From assembly GCA_002839645.1 (NCBI GenBank), contig PGYL01000029.1, forward strand, positions 1 through 45,548: 45,548 nucleotides of DNA, written 5' to 3'. The stretch comes from Methanomicrobiales archaeon HGW-Methanomicrobiales-2 (GTDB taxonomy: Archaea > Halobacteriota > Methanomicrobia > Methanomicrobiales > Methanoculleaceae). The notes beneath the pieces were generated by a model. It worked only from the letters and a program-made list of their open reading frames with translations, made no database searches and was not told the origin of the DNA. This document shows positions 1 to 7,868 of this stretch, one piece after another. The position numbers and the translations under genes were made by a program. Positions within the stretch are counted from its first letter, which is position 1, and each line of letters begins with the position of its first letter.

Positions 1-91
1 GCAGGAAACGGTCTGGATCACGGATCTCTCGCTATCCGGAGCCAAAGTATATGTATCTCTGCCCCCTACTCGGCATCTTCTGTGATCATCC

Positions 92-1117
92 ATGAGACGG
101 GATTATGCACACGACCGGTACTCCCGACGGCATGCCTGGCTCCGGAGGGTGCTGCTCTGTGCCTTGCTGCTCGCCGGCATAGGAGTTCTCCTCGTAGCTG
201 CCCCTGCAGGCTCCACCGGCGTATCCGGGGAAGAGCGGGAGTACAATCCGGCCACCGCCGCAATGCTTACAGAGATCAACGAAACCGAACTTCGGAACAC
301 GACGTACGACCTGCAGAACTTTTCGACCCGGGTCTATGGCACCGATGGAAACCGGGAGGCGGGTGAGTATCTCTTTGCGAGGTTTGCCGGCATCCCCGGG
401 CTCGAGGTGGAGTTCCAGGGCGGTGAACTCAACAACGTCATCGCCACGCTCCCCGGGAGCGACAACACCTCCGATGAGGTCGTGGTGGTGGGGGCGCACT
501 ACGACAGCAGGTCTTCAGACCCCGCTCGCGCTCCTGGGGCTACCGATAACGGATGCGGCGTCGCGATCGTCCTGGAACTCGCCCGGGTCATGAGTCTCCA
601 CCAGTTTGATCGGACGGTGCAGTTTGCACTCTGGAACGCCGAAGAGGATGGTCGGTACGGCAGCGCCGACTATGCCGGGAACGCAACGAACCCTGTCGCG
701 TTCTACCTCAACTACGACTCGGCCTGTTACGACCCGGAGAGCCGTTTCATCCTCGACATCGTCTACGACGAGCGCTCCGCGGATATCGCGGCACTCATGG
801 CAGACTACAACACCCTCTACGCCACGAACTTCACCCTGACCGCGAACAACCACACCTGCGCCTCAGACCACGTTCCCTTCCAGGCCCGGGGGCTCCCGGC
901 CGTGACGACCCACTGCGAGGAGCACGGCCCGGCCCATACCCCGGACGACACCGTCGACCGTGTCTCGTTTGAGTATGCGAAGAGGAACGCCCGGCTCGGC
1001 CTCTCGGTGCTGACGGAGGTGGCCGGGCTCCGGGACAAGGAGGAACCTGTTACCGTCCCGAAGGCCCCGGTGGTGATCGTATGGAATCTCTCCGGGAGGC
1101 AGGGCGGGCCTGTTTGA
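92..1117 (+). CDS. M28-family zinc aminopeptidase, membrane-anchored or secreted
   Basis: A 341-residue zinc metallopeptidase expected to remove N-terminal residues from peptides outside the cell. A basic N-terminus is followed by one hydrophobic segment at about residues 18-39 (signal peptide or anchor). The M28 zinc ligands and catalytic residues are recognisable: GAHYDSR with His136, TDN with Asp152, the Glu-Glu pair NAEED at 184-185, a YDS motif near 211, and His274 in TTHCEEHG. Length suits a single-domain M28 enzyme without a PA insert. The ATG at 92 is chosen because it directly precedes the signal sequence; an AT-rich box (tatatgtat) lies about 40 bases upstream. It stands alone, codirectional with the next gene. 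The family call is firm; the substrate is unknown. Confidence 0.88.
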   Translation: MRRDYAHDRYSRRHAWLRRVLLCALLLAGIGVLLVAAPAGSTGVSGEEREYNPATAAMLTEINETELRNTTYDLQNFSTRVYGTDGNREAGEYLFARFAGIPGLEVEFQGGELNNVIATLPGSDNTSDEVVVVGAHYDSRSSDPARAPGATDNGCGVAIVLELARVMSLHQFDRTVQFALWNAEEDGRYGSADYAGNATNPVAFYLNYDSACYDPESRFILDIVYDERSADIAALMADYNTLYATNFTLTANNHTCASDHVPFQARGLPAVTTHCEEHGPAHTPDDTVDRVSFEYAKRNARLGLSVLTEVAGLRDKEEPVTVPKAPVVIVWNLSGRQGGPV

Positions 1118-1311
1118 AGGACTTATTGTCGGATGGAGCCGTAATCTGTCGCGGATATGGGTGCATCATGACACCCCTTAATCCCTGCATGGGGGTGCTG
1201 CCGCTGCCGATATGGGAAACCCCTCTCCCTGTGGCAAGCAGGGCTCCCGTCGCAGGGAAAGCGGGGAGGGGAACACGCTTTTTATACGGTTGAAGCCAAC
1301 ATTTTAAAAAT
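1118..1311 (+). promoter_or_regulatory. Leader/promoter region of the glutamine-synthetase-like gene
   Basis: The TATA box ctttttatac at about 1277-1286 lies near 30 bases before the ATG at 1312, which suggests a leaderless or very short-leader transcript. Upstream, cccctctccctg (about 1219) can pair imperfectly with cagggaaagcggggagggg (about 1251-1269), giving a GC-rich hairpin that may terminate the peptidase transcript. No coding sequence is apparent here. Confidence 0.5.
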
Positions 1312-2817
1312 ATGAAAGATTCTGATATCCAGATGAACCCTAACGAGCTGGTCCGTTTTCTCCAGAAGGATCCGGCAGAGTTTACAAAGGAGGACATTAT
1401 CCGGTTCTGCGAAGAGAACGGGACTGAGATGATCAACTTCCGGTACGCCGCCGAAGACGGCAAACTCAAGACCCTCAACTTCGTTATCTCCTCAAGGGAG
1501 CATCTCGACACCATTCTCTCCGACGGTGAGCGCGTCGACGGCAGCAACCTTTTCTCGTTCATCGAGGCGGGGAGCAGCGACCTCTACGTGATCCCCCGCT
1601 ACCGCACGGCGTTCGTGAACCCCTTTGCCGAGGTGCCGACGCTCGAGTTCCTCTGCTCGTTCTACGACAACAACGGAAACCCTCTCGAGAGCGCGCCCGA
1701 GTACGTGCTTCGCAAGGCGGACGAGGAGTTCACCCGCCGGACCGGATACACCTTCAAGACCCTCGGCGAACTCGAGTACTACGTCATCAGCCCGCGGGAC
1801 GACCTCTATCCCGGCCGCGACCAGAAGGGCTACCACTCGGCCGAACCGTTCGTCAAGTTCGCGGACCTGCGGGATGAGGCGATGCGGCTGATCGCCCGTG
1901 CCGGTGGCAGGATCAAGTACGGCCACTCAGAGGTCGGCTGTTTCTGCAATGACGACCTCTACTACGAGCAGCACGAGATCGAGTTCCTGCCGATGCCGGT
2001 GGAGCAGGCGGTCGAGCAGCTCATCATCGCGAAGTGGGTTCTCCGGATGCTCGGCAACCAGTACGGCGTCGAGATCAGCTTTGCCCCGAAGATCACTACC
2101 GGGAAGGCCGGGAGCGGCATGCACTTCCACATGCTCGCCGAGAAGGATGGTCGGAACCTGCTGATCGAGGAGGGCAAACTGAGCCCGCTCGCCCGTAAGA
2201 TGATCGCCGGCATTCTCGACGCCTCCGACGCCCTGACGGCCTTCGGCAACACCATCCCGACCTCCTACCTCCGTCTTGTTCCCCACCAGGAGGCGCCGAC
2301 TACGATCTGCTGGGGCGACCGCAACCGCTCGGTCGTGGTCCGGGTGCCCCTCGGCTGGGTCGGTGCCGACGGCATGACGCGTGACGCCAATCCTGGTGAG
2401 AACAGTCCTACAACGAACCGCCCGTCGAAGCAGACGTTCGAGTACCGGGTCGCCGACGGCTCGGCTGACCCCTACCTGATCGTCGCCGGCCTCGTCGTGG
2501 CATCGCTGCACGGGATCGCGATGCCCGGCGCGCTCGAAGCGGCCGAAAACCTCTATGTCAGCGGGAACATCTTCCGGCCCGAGTTCAAGGAGCGCCTCGC
2601 TGAGTTCAGGCAGTTGCCCGCCTCCTGTTTCGAGTCTGCTGAAGCGCTCAAGGCGAAACGATCGCTCTTCGAGCAGGGCGGGATCTTCCCGGCGGGGATG
2701 ATCGACAGCCGGATCGCCACCCTGAAGGCCTTCGATGACCTGGGATTGAGCGAGAAACTTTACGGCAACAACGAAGCGATCCGGGAACTGGTTGAAGAGC
2801 ACCTCCACGTGGCGTGA
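1312..2817 (+). CDS. Glutamine synthetase family protein
   Basis: A 501-residue member of the glutamine synthetase superfamily (ATP-dependent ligation of ammonia or an amine to a carboxylate). The catalytic C-terminal domain shows the ATP/glutamate-site motif GSGMHFHM (residues 267-274), a glutamate-rich strand ELEYYV (about 155-160), GHSEVG (about 203-208), and the late segment NRPSKQTFEYRVADGSADPY (about 369-388), which parallels the RxExR..D.SANPY block of GlnA. The sequence is diverged from canonical GlnA-I and longer than the usual 440-470 residues, so it may be a paralogue acting on another substrate rather than the main ammonia-assimilating enzyme. It is monocistronic, with its own TATA box and a T-run after the stop. 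The family is confident; the true substrate is not shown. Confidence 0.85.
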   Translation: MKDSDIQMNPNELVRFLQKDPAEFTKEDIIRFCEENGTEMINFRYAAEDGKLKTLNFVISSREHLDTILSDGERVDGSNLFSFIEAGSSDLYVIPRYRTAFVNPFAEVPTLEFLCSFYDNNGNPLESAPEYVLRKADEEFTRRTGYTFKTLGELEYYVISPRDDLYPGRDQKGYHSAEPFVKFADLRDEAMRLIARAGGRIKYGHSEVGCFCNDDLYYEQHEIEFLPMPVEQAVEQLIIAKWVLRMLGNQYGVEISFAPKITTGKAGSGMHFHMLAEKDGRNLLIEEGKLSPLARKMIAGILDASDALTAFGNTIPTSYLRLVPHQEAPTTICWGDRNRSVVVRVPLGWVGADGMTRDANPGENSPTTNRPSKQTFEYRVADGSADPYLIVAGLVVASLHGIAMPGALEAAENLYVSGNIFRPEFKERLAEFRQLPASCFESAEALKAKRSLFEQGGIFPAGMIDSRIATLKAFDDLGLSEKLYGNNEAIRELVEEHLHVA

Positions 2818-2831
2818 GAGCCGGAGAATAC

Positions 2832-2837
2832 TTTTTT
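2832..2837 (+). terminator. Oligo-T terminator
   Basis: A run of six T residues lies 15 bases after the stop of the glutamine-synthetase-like gene in otherwise GC-rich DNA. This is the usual archaeal intrinsic terminator signal. Confidence 0.45.
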
Positions 2838-2908
2838 CGATGGCCGGCATTAACCGGGCACCGTCAACACCCCCGTCCCCCGCACTGATGGCTCCGGTAT
2901 GGGGCAAG

Positions 2909-3050
2909 CTTATTATCAGGAGGCCACCAGAGGGGGTGGCTCTCCGGAGTGGGGCGGGGACCCCGGCGGGCGGAGAAGGCAACCTCCCACTCGTTGTGGA
3001 GGGGGCCGTCCAGAGCCGCGAGAACCCGCGCACGTCCGGGTGACGGAGGA
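2909..3050 (+). other. Structured leader or small RNA candidate
   Basis: A TATA-like box (cttattat, 2909-2916) is followed by about 120 GC-rich bases with three successive hairpins: gccacc/ggtggc (2923-2928 with 2935-2940), tctccg/cggaga (2941-2946 with 2971-2976), and cctc-cac/gtg-gagg (2983-2990 with 2996-3002). It ends just before the ribosome binding site ggagg at about 3045-3049 of the next gene. It matches no RNA family I recognise: I see no SRP, RNase P or tRNA signature. GC-rich DNA folds easily, so this is only a candidate. Confidence 0.3.
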
Positions 3051-3055
3051 TTGGT

Positions 3056-3370
3056 ATGAGAGGCGAAGCAGGACAGAGTATGAGCGAGGGATCGGAACCG
3101 GTCACATTTACGTGCTATCGTGTTACCCCGGGAGAGGGGGAGGGTGCCCTTGAGGAAGGTATGAACACCTACAGCGTCGTGGTGCTGCTGCCCGGCGGCG
3201 AAGTCAAGCACCAGGTCGTCTGGGCGCGGGCGCCTGAGGATATCGGCGACGCGATTCGGGTCCCCTCCGGTTCAAGGGTGATCATGACCGAGATGAAGAG
3301 CGCCCTCGTCTGGGACAGCGAGGAGGTGGGGGCGGAAGAGACGGCCATGGAGGCCGCACCGACCCCCTGA
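3056..3370 (+). CDS. Small conserved-looking hypothetical protein
   Basis: A soluble 104-residue protein with no signal or membrane segment. I do not recognise a family. The middle (about residues 38-85: NTYSVVVLLPGG, VVWARAPEDIG, SGSRVIMTEMKSALVWD) looks like a compact beta-rich domain; the ends are Glu/Ala/Pro rich and probably disordered. The ATG at 3056 is chosen because ggagg lies 6-7 bases upstream; internal ATGs at 3080 and 3163 lack such a site. It is preceded by the folded leader at 2909-3050 and converges with the Cache lipoprotein gene 39 bases downstream. Confidence 0.6.
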   Translation: MRGEAGQSMSEGSEPVTFTCYRVTPGEGEGALEEGMNTYSVVVLLPGGEVKHQVVWARAPEDIGDAIRVPSGSRVIMTEMKSALVWDSEEVGAEETAMEAAPTP

Positions 3371-3409
3371 CCTCTTTTGAGATCGAACTCTCCGGCCGTC
3401 GCGTCCGCA

Positions 3410-4432
3410 TCATCCCGTTCTGTCCGGATCGGCCACCTCTGATGACAGGACTCCCGGAGGCTGAGGGAAAAAGGTTTTTTTGGCGTTCTCCCCGGTGATC
3501 TCGCTTAAGTAGACCCCTGACCCGACCCACCAGGTCTCATCGACCGGGAGGACGTAGCCAATCTTCAGCTCCTCGCGATTCTCCCTGTCCGGATTCGGCC
3601 AGACAAAGACGATGAACCCCCCTCCGTCGCGTGCCGTATCCCTGAGGGCCCGGATGTTCTTCATCCCGAAGGGGTCCTGCCGCTCGATCAGGCTGCTCCC
3701 CACCGCGGCCTGCAGGTAGGGGTGCGCAAGGAGTGTCCCGTTGTAGTCGTAGGCGTAGAGGTAGTGCCCCGTGGCGTCGACGAGGCTCCCGGTCCGGTTC
3801 GAGATCTCGGTAAACGCGGCCAGCCTGTCATGCTCGCGGCCGTAGGCGGTGCCGCGCTCGACAAGGTCGACCATCGCCGATACAGCCTGTGGGTACGGCT
3901 CCCTGCCGGTCCCCGGGGTATCTGTGAGGGAGACGCCCGAGCCGATCCACCATCCCTCCCCGGCAGCCGCGACGTAGCCGAGCTTCAGGGCATAGGTGCC
4001 CTCTGCCGTTTCGCCGATTGAACCGTTCTCAGGTGCCGGGTAGAGGTAGACAATATACCCGCCGCCGTTCGCCGCCGTTTCCGCGCCGATCCGGACTGCC
4101 GGCAGCCCCCGGATGTCGGTCCAGTCCCCCCGGTTCGTCCCGACCGATTCCCTCTCGTGGGGATGGGCGAGGAGCGTCCCGTTGTAGTCGTAAGCGTAAA
4201 CGTAGACGTCTCCCCGTGAGAACCTCCCGGAGGTGTTCCCGAACTCGGCGAGAGCCGCATCCTTTCCGGCAGTCTCCGCGTAGGCGGCCGCTTCCCGGAC
4301 GAAGACGGCGAGGTCCCCGGTGGTCGCGTTCTCCTCGGCGGCGTCCTGGACGCCGGGGCTGCTGCACCCGGCCGCGAGGACCGCGAGGGTTGCGAGAAGG
4401 CAGGCCACGCTGATGAGATGGTACAACTTCAT
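3410..4432 (-). CDS. Lipoprotein with two tandem Cache sensor domains
   Basis: A 340-residue exported lipoprotein. The signal peptide ends in the lipobox LAAGC (Cys23). Two similar halves follow, at about residues 40-165 and 185-320. Each contains VYxYAYDYNGTLLAHP, then VG, a GGGYIVYLYP or GGGFIVFVWP strand, a KLGYV or KIGYV strand, and WWIGSGV or WWVGSGV, the pattern of Cache_2-type ligand-binding domains. No kinase, methyl-accepting or cyclase output domain is attached, so it may act as a free binding protein or co-receptor for a small ligand outside the cell. It is monocistronic and convergent with the small gene at 3056. Domain assignment is strong; the ligand is unknown. Confidence 0.82.
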   Translation of the reverse strand: MKLYHLISVACLLATLAVLAAGCSSPGVQDAAEENATTGDLAVFVREAAAYAETAGKDAALAEFGNTSGRFSRGDVYVYAYDYNGTLLAHPHERESVGTNRGDWTDIRGLPAVRIGAETAANGGGYIVYLYPAPENGSIGETAEGTYALKLGYVAAAGEGWWIGSGVSLTDTPGTGREPYPQAVSAMVDLVERGTAYGREHDRLAAFTEISNRTGSLVDATGHYLYAYDYNGTLLAHPYLQAAVGSSLIERQDPFGMKNIRALRDTARDGGGFIVFVWPNPDRENREELKIGYVLPVDETWWVGSGVYLSEITGENAKKTFFPQPPGVLSSEVADPDRTG

Positions 4433-4591
4433 ACCTTTTTGTACGGCATGGATCCTGAAAAAGACGCCGAATATTATTGAGATGGTGGAACGTAGCGATC
4501 TCCGAATGCGGGGGTTCCGGAGGCGCCTTCACGGGCTCCCCGTGCACCCCGGAGCTCGGCCAGGGAGCCCGGATAGAGAAAGATCCCGGTC

Positions 4592-5227
4592 TCAGATCCG
4601 TTTGGCATCGAGGAGCATGGAACCCACGCCGACCATAGAGACTCCGATGATCGCGAAGATGACAATGTTGAAGTTCTCGGAGATGATGGGGATGTTCCCG
4701 AAGAGGTAGCCCACGAGGATAAAACTCGTGACCCACAACACCCCCCCGGTCGCATTGAACAGAATAAACCTGGAGTAGTCCATCTTCCCGGTCCCCGCAA
4801 GGAACGGTGCCAGGGTCCGGACGAACGGAGCGAACCTGGCTATTACGATGGTCTTCCCGCCGTACTTCTCGAAGTAGGCTTCGGTCTTCTCGATATGGTG
4901 TGGTCTGATGAACGGGATTCCCCGCGAGAGGAACCGCGAGCCGAACTCTCTCCCGATCGAGTAGTTCAGCGTGTCTCCCGCAATCGCCGCCACTATCAGG
5001 AGCGCGAGGACGGGGAGGAGGCTGAGGTTGCCCTGTGCGGCGATTGCGCCTACAAGGAACAGGAGCGAATCTCCTGGAAGGTAGGGGGTGACGACCAGCC
5101 CCGTCTCGAGGAAGATGATGAGGAAGAGGAAGAAGTACACGTAGGTCCCGTACTCCTCGATGACGAGCGGCAGGAAGTCATCGAAGTGTATGACGACGTC
5201 GATGAGATTCCCTATCTGTTCAAACAT
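4592..5227 (-). CDS. DedA family membrane protein
   Basis: A 211-residue integral membrane protein of the DedA/SNARE-associated (VTT) family, whose members take part in lipid flipping and membrane homeostasis. The hallmarks are present: a long hydrophobic N-terminal helix, the re-entrant motif around ETGLVVTPYLPGDSLLF (about residues 42-58), GDTLNYSIGREFG (about 84-96) and the F.R..P..R....F.AG block (RFAPFVRTLAPFLAG, about 131-145), followed by two further transmembrane segments. The start is supported by a TATA-like box (minus strand caggtatatc, about 5253-5262) around 30 bases upstream. It is divergent from the alkyltransferase gene. The exact lipid substrate is unknown. Confidence 0.87.
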   Translation of the reverse strand: MFEQIGNLIDVVIHFDDFLPLVIEEYGTYVYFFLFLIIFLETGLVVTPYLPGDSLLFLVGAIAAQGNLSLLPVLALLIVAAIAGDTLNYSIGREFGSRFLSRGIPFIRPHHIEKTEAYFEKYGGKTIVIARFAPFVRTLAPFLAGTGKMDYSRFILFNATGGVLWVTSFILVGYLFGNIPIISENFNIVIFAIIGVSMVGVGSMLLDAKRI

Positions 5228-5361
5228 CTACCCCTGTTTTATACTGGTGCCTGATATACCTGTTGCGCCGATATGACCCGATCCCGACCGGGACTATCTC
5301 CGGGTCGTGGACAGCCCTCTCCTCCCGCAAATTAGATACTGGTGGATCGTCCACTCAGATC
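5228..5361. promoter_or_regulatory. Divergent promoter region, dedA-like / alkyltransferase
   Basis: It holds TATA-like elements for both directions. For the minus-strand DedA gene there are caggtatatc at 5253-5262 and agtataaaac at about 5237-5246. For the plus-strand alkyltransferase there is aaattagatac at about 5329-5339, near 27 bases before the ATG at 5362. Confidence 0.45.
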
Positions 5362-5937
5362 ATGGATCGATCTCTCGACAGCCCGCCCGACACGATGCCG
5401 GTGGTAACCGGGTTTGCGACGGCGCTCGGTCAGGTCCGCCTCATCTGGGTCCGCTCCCGCCCGGGGCCGAGGGTGCAGAGAATACTCCTCCCCGGCGACC
5501 CACGATTCGATGCGGCGATGATCGAGGGCATGCCTCCCGTCGAGGAACCCCGTGAGATCCGGACGCTGATCGCCGGGATACAGTCCCTCCTCCTGGGGAA
5601 CGATGTCCGGTTCGATATCGGCCTCCTCGACCTTGACCGCTGCCCGCCGTTCCAGCAACGCGTGCTCCTCGCCGAATACGGTATACCCCGGGGATACGTC
5701 AGCACCTACGGCCGCATCGCCCGGCACCTCGGGAACCCGTCTGCCTCCCGGGCGGTCGGTAGCGCCCTCGCCAAAAACCCGTTTCCTCTCGTCATCCCCT
5801 GCCATCGCGCCCTGCGATCGGACGGGCGTATGGGCGGGTTTCAGGGCGGCCTGGAGATGAAACGGAGGCTGCTCGAGATGGAGGGGATCAGGTTCCGGAG
5901 TGACGGCCGGGTGCTCATGGAACATGTCTGGTATTGA
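5362..5937 (+). CDS. ogt: Methylated-DNA--protein-cysteine S-methyltransferase
   Basis: A 191-residue suicide DNA-repair protein that transfers an alkyl group from O6-alkylguanine (and O4-alkylthymine) to its own cysteine. The active site IPCHRA places the acceptor at Cys147. The DNA-binding helix-turn-helix region (FQQRVLL, IPRGYVSTYGRIA, about residues 96-122) and the SRAVGSALAKNPFP block precede it, in the family order. The ATG at 5362 is preferred to an upstream TTG at 5263 because a TATA-like element lies about 27 bases before it and the longer reading adds unrelated sequence. Family length is normal. It is probably monocistronic. Confidence 0.93.
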   Translation: MDRSLDSPPDTMPVVTGFATALGQVRLIWVRSRPGPRVQRILLPGDPRFDAAMIEGMPPVEEPREIRTLIAGIQSLLLGNDVRFDIGLLDLDRCPPFQQRVLLAEYGIPRGYVSTYGRIARHLGNPSASRAVGSALAKNPFPLVIPCHRALRSDGRMGGFQGGLEMKRRLLEMEGIRFRSDGRVLMEHVWY

Positions 5938-6037
5938 ACAGTCTGCAGAGGTAAGCCCTCCCCACCATTTTCCATACCCCTCCCGGTCCATAGAGAGGTA
6001 TATGTGGAAGTGCGTCCACCCACCCCCGGGTGATCGG

Positions 6038-6730
6038 ATGGCAAATGTTACCCAGCAGATGGCGAGAGAGACAGAGTATAGCGCGTCGAACCTGTTGAAA
6101 GATGCCGGGGTTGATGTGGAACGGTGGAACCGGATGCCCGACGAGGCGACGCTCCAGCGGACGGTCGAGGCAATCCGGGCGCGGAATATCAACGTGATCC
6201 TGGCGGGCACGGCGGAGGAGGCGCTCCGGGCCGTCGTCGACCTGCTGCCTGAGGGGGCCGAGATCATGTACGCCTCCTCGACGACCCTGGTCGAGATGGG
6301 GTTTGACCGGGTGCTCAAAGAGAACTCGAAGGGATGGCGGGACTACCATGCGGTCGTCACCGCCGAGAACGATACGGAGAAGCGGCATGCGCTCCGCCGC
6401 AAGAGCGTCGCAGCCGATTACTTCCTCTCTGGCGTCCAGGCGATCGCCGAATCGGGCGAGATCGTCGGGTGCGACAAGACCGGGAGCCGGATGGGGGCAT
6501 GGCCTCATGCGGCGGCCCACCTCGTCCTCGTCTCCGGCACAAACAAGATCGTGCCGACCGTTGACGATGCGCTCAGGCGGTGCCGGGAGTATTGCCTACC
6601 CCTCGAAAACCAGCGTGCGCAGCATGCCTACGGTGTCGGGAGTTATATCGGCAAGCATGTGATCCTTGATAAGGAAGATACGGAGAACAGGACGACCCTC
6701 GTCCTGATCCGGGAGCCGCTCGGCTACTAA
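6038..6730 (+). CDS. LUD-domain (LutC-like) protein
   Basis: A 230-residue protein of the lactate-utilization LUD family, a fold shared with LutC/YkgG and seen in many methanogens next to or apart from iron-sulfur oxidoreductases. Seen here are EGAEIMYASSTTLVEMG (about residues 70-86), a central DYFLSGVQAIAESGEIVGCDKTGSRM stretch (about 125-150) and VSGTNKIVPTVDDAL (about 163-177), which match the conserved nucleotide- or substrate-binding core. The ATG at 6038 has a ggtgat site before it and a TATA-like box (aggtatatgtgg, about 5995-6006). No partner LutA/LutB gene is adjacent, so its reaction is not known; calling it lactate metabolism would go beyond the evidence. Confidence 0.8.
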   Translation: MANVTQQMARETEYSASNLLKDAGVDVERWNRMPDEATLQRTVEAIRARNINVILAGTAEEALRAVVDLLPEGAEIMYASSTTLVEMGFDRVLKENSKGWRDYHAVVTAENDTEKRHALRRKSVAADYFLSGVQAIAESGEIVGCDKTGSRMGAWPHAAAHLVLVSGTNKIVPTVDDALRRCREYCLPLENQRAQHAYGVGSYIGKHVILDKEDTENRTTLVLIREPLGY

Positions 6731-6752
6731 AACGGGTGCTCATGCTTCACCG

Positions 6753-6817
6753 CCGGGCATGATCGTGACGCCCCCTCCCTTCCGGGGAGACGCGGGTTCG
6801 CCCACGATCATGCCCGG
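6753..6817. repeat. 15-base perfect inverted repeat
   Basis: The arm at 6753-6767 (ccgggcatgatcgtg) is the exact reverse complement of 6803-6817, with a 35-base GC-rich spacer. It lies just after the LUD gene and about 130 bases before the MscS gene. It could be a terminator stem, a protein site or a small mobile-element remnant. There is no T-run to support termination. Confidence 0.75.
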
Positions 6818-6949
6818 TATGCCCCCGGCCTGCCGGTCTCCTCCGTCTGGCCTCCAGCGGGATGTACGCACAATCCTCGTGACACTTTTCCCCTGTTTCG
6901 CCATCAGGGATGTGGTATTTATCTGATCTCTCGTGCCACGTTTCAACGC

Positions 6950-7771
6950 ATGGAGATCATGGATATTCTTAATACTACCATTCCACTCTCGGACATCACG
7001 CTCGAAAAAGTCGTTTTCGCCGTGATCGTCGCCGTGATCGGGTGGATCGTGGTGAAGGTGCTCGTCTCTTCCTTCAAGAAGGCGCTCTCCCACGCGTCGC
7101 ACCTACCCGCCCTGGTCATCGAGTTCCTTATCCGGTTCTTCTCGATTCTGCTCTACGTGATCCTTGTCCTCGTCGTCCTTTCGGCGATCGGGATTGACAT
7201 ATCGTCCGTGGTGCTCGGTCTCTCGGCGGTGATCGGGCTGATCCTCGGCTTCGGCCTTCAGGACACCATCACCAACCTCGCCGCCGGGGTCTGGGTGGCG
7301 GCCCTTCGCCCCATCGACAAGGGGGAGTTCGTCGAGATCAATGGCATCTCCGGAACGGTCACTGCGGTCGGCATCATGGCGACCGAGCTGCTGAAGCCCG
7401 ACAACACCTACATCACCATCCCGAACTCCCTTGTCTGGGGGAGCCCGGTGATCAACTCTACCCGCATGGAGACCCGCCGTGTCGAGGTCAGGGTCAGGAT
7501 CGCCTATGACAGCGACCTACATAAGGCGATCCGGGTCGCCACCGACCTGATGAAGGCCCACGAGGGAGTGCTTCCCTCGCCGCAACCCGTGGTTGTCGTC
7601 ACGGAACTGGCCGACTCGTCGGTGAACCTTGCCCTCCGGGCGTGGACGAAGACGCCGGACTTCGGGCGTGTTCAGGGAGACCTGACCCGCGACGTCGTCA
7701 GGGTGTTCAAGGAGGCCAGAATCGGGATACCCTTCCCGCAGGTGGACGTCCACCTGGACAGGATACAGTGA
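6950..7771 (+). CDS. MscS-type small-conductance mechanosensitive channel
   Basis: A 273-residue channel protein that releases solutes on membrane tension. There are three hydrophobic segments (about residues 16-40, 55-80, 85-115); the last carries the Gly/Ala-rich pore helix (SSVVLGLSAVIGLILGFGLQDTITNLAAG). The beta domain then begins with the typical KGEFVEINGISGTVTAVGIMAT and NTYITIPNSLVWGSPVIN. The C-terminal alpha/beta part ends the protein at normal MscS length. A TATA-like box (gtatttatc, about 6913-6921) supports initiation at 6950 or at the next ATG, 6959. It is monocistronic and followed by a hairpin. Confidence 0.92.
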   Translation: MEIMDILNTTIPLSDITLEKVVFAVIVAVIGWIVVKVLVSSFKKALSHASHLPALVIEFLIRFFSILLYVILVLVVLSAIGIDISSVVLGLSAVIGLILGFGLQDTITNLAAGVWVAALRPIDKGEFVEINGISGTVTAVGIMATELLKPDNTYITIPNSLVWGSPVINSTRMETRRVEVRVRIAYDSDLHKAIRVATDLMKAHEGVLPSPQPVVVVTELADSSVNLALRAWTKTPDFGRVQGDLTRDVVRVFKEARIGIPFPQVDVHLDRIQ

Positions 7772-7772
7772 A

Positions 7773-7800
7773 CTACCCCGGCCTAAAGACCGGGGTCTTC
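7773..7800 (+). repeat. Hairpin resembling an IS200/IS605-type end, possible terminator
   Basis: accccgg (7775-7781) pairs with ccggggt (7790-7796) around the loop cctaaaga, preceded by cta and followed by cttcc. This form closely resembles the subterminal hairpin found at IS200/IS605 (TnpB) element ends. No tnpA or tnpB lies nearby, so it may be a solo remnant. It also sits where a terminator for the MscS gene would be expected. Confidence 0.4.
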
Positions 7801-7868
7801 CCGCTCCGCCCCTTCAACCCCGCAAGATAAACCCCCTCTTTTCATGCCTGTTTCCCGAGGCCCCTCCC

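Noticed and set aside
5263-5361. Upstream TTG extension of the alkyltransferase
   Set aside because: It adds low-complexity sequence not in the family, and the TATA-like element at about 5330 sits inside it, which places the start at 5362.
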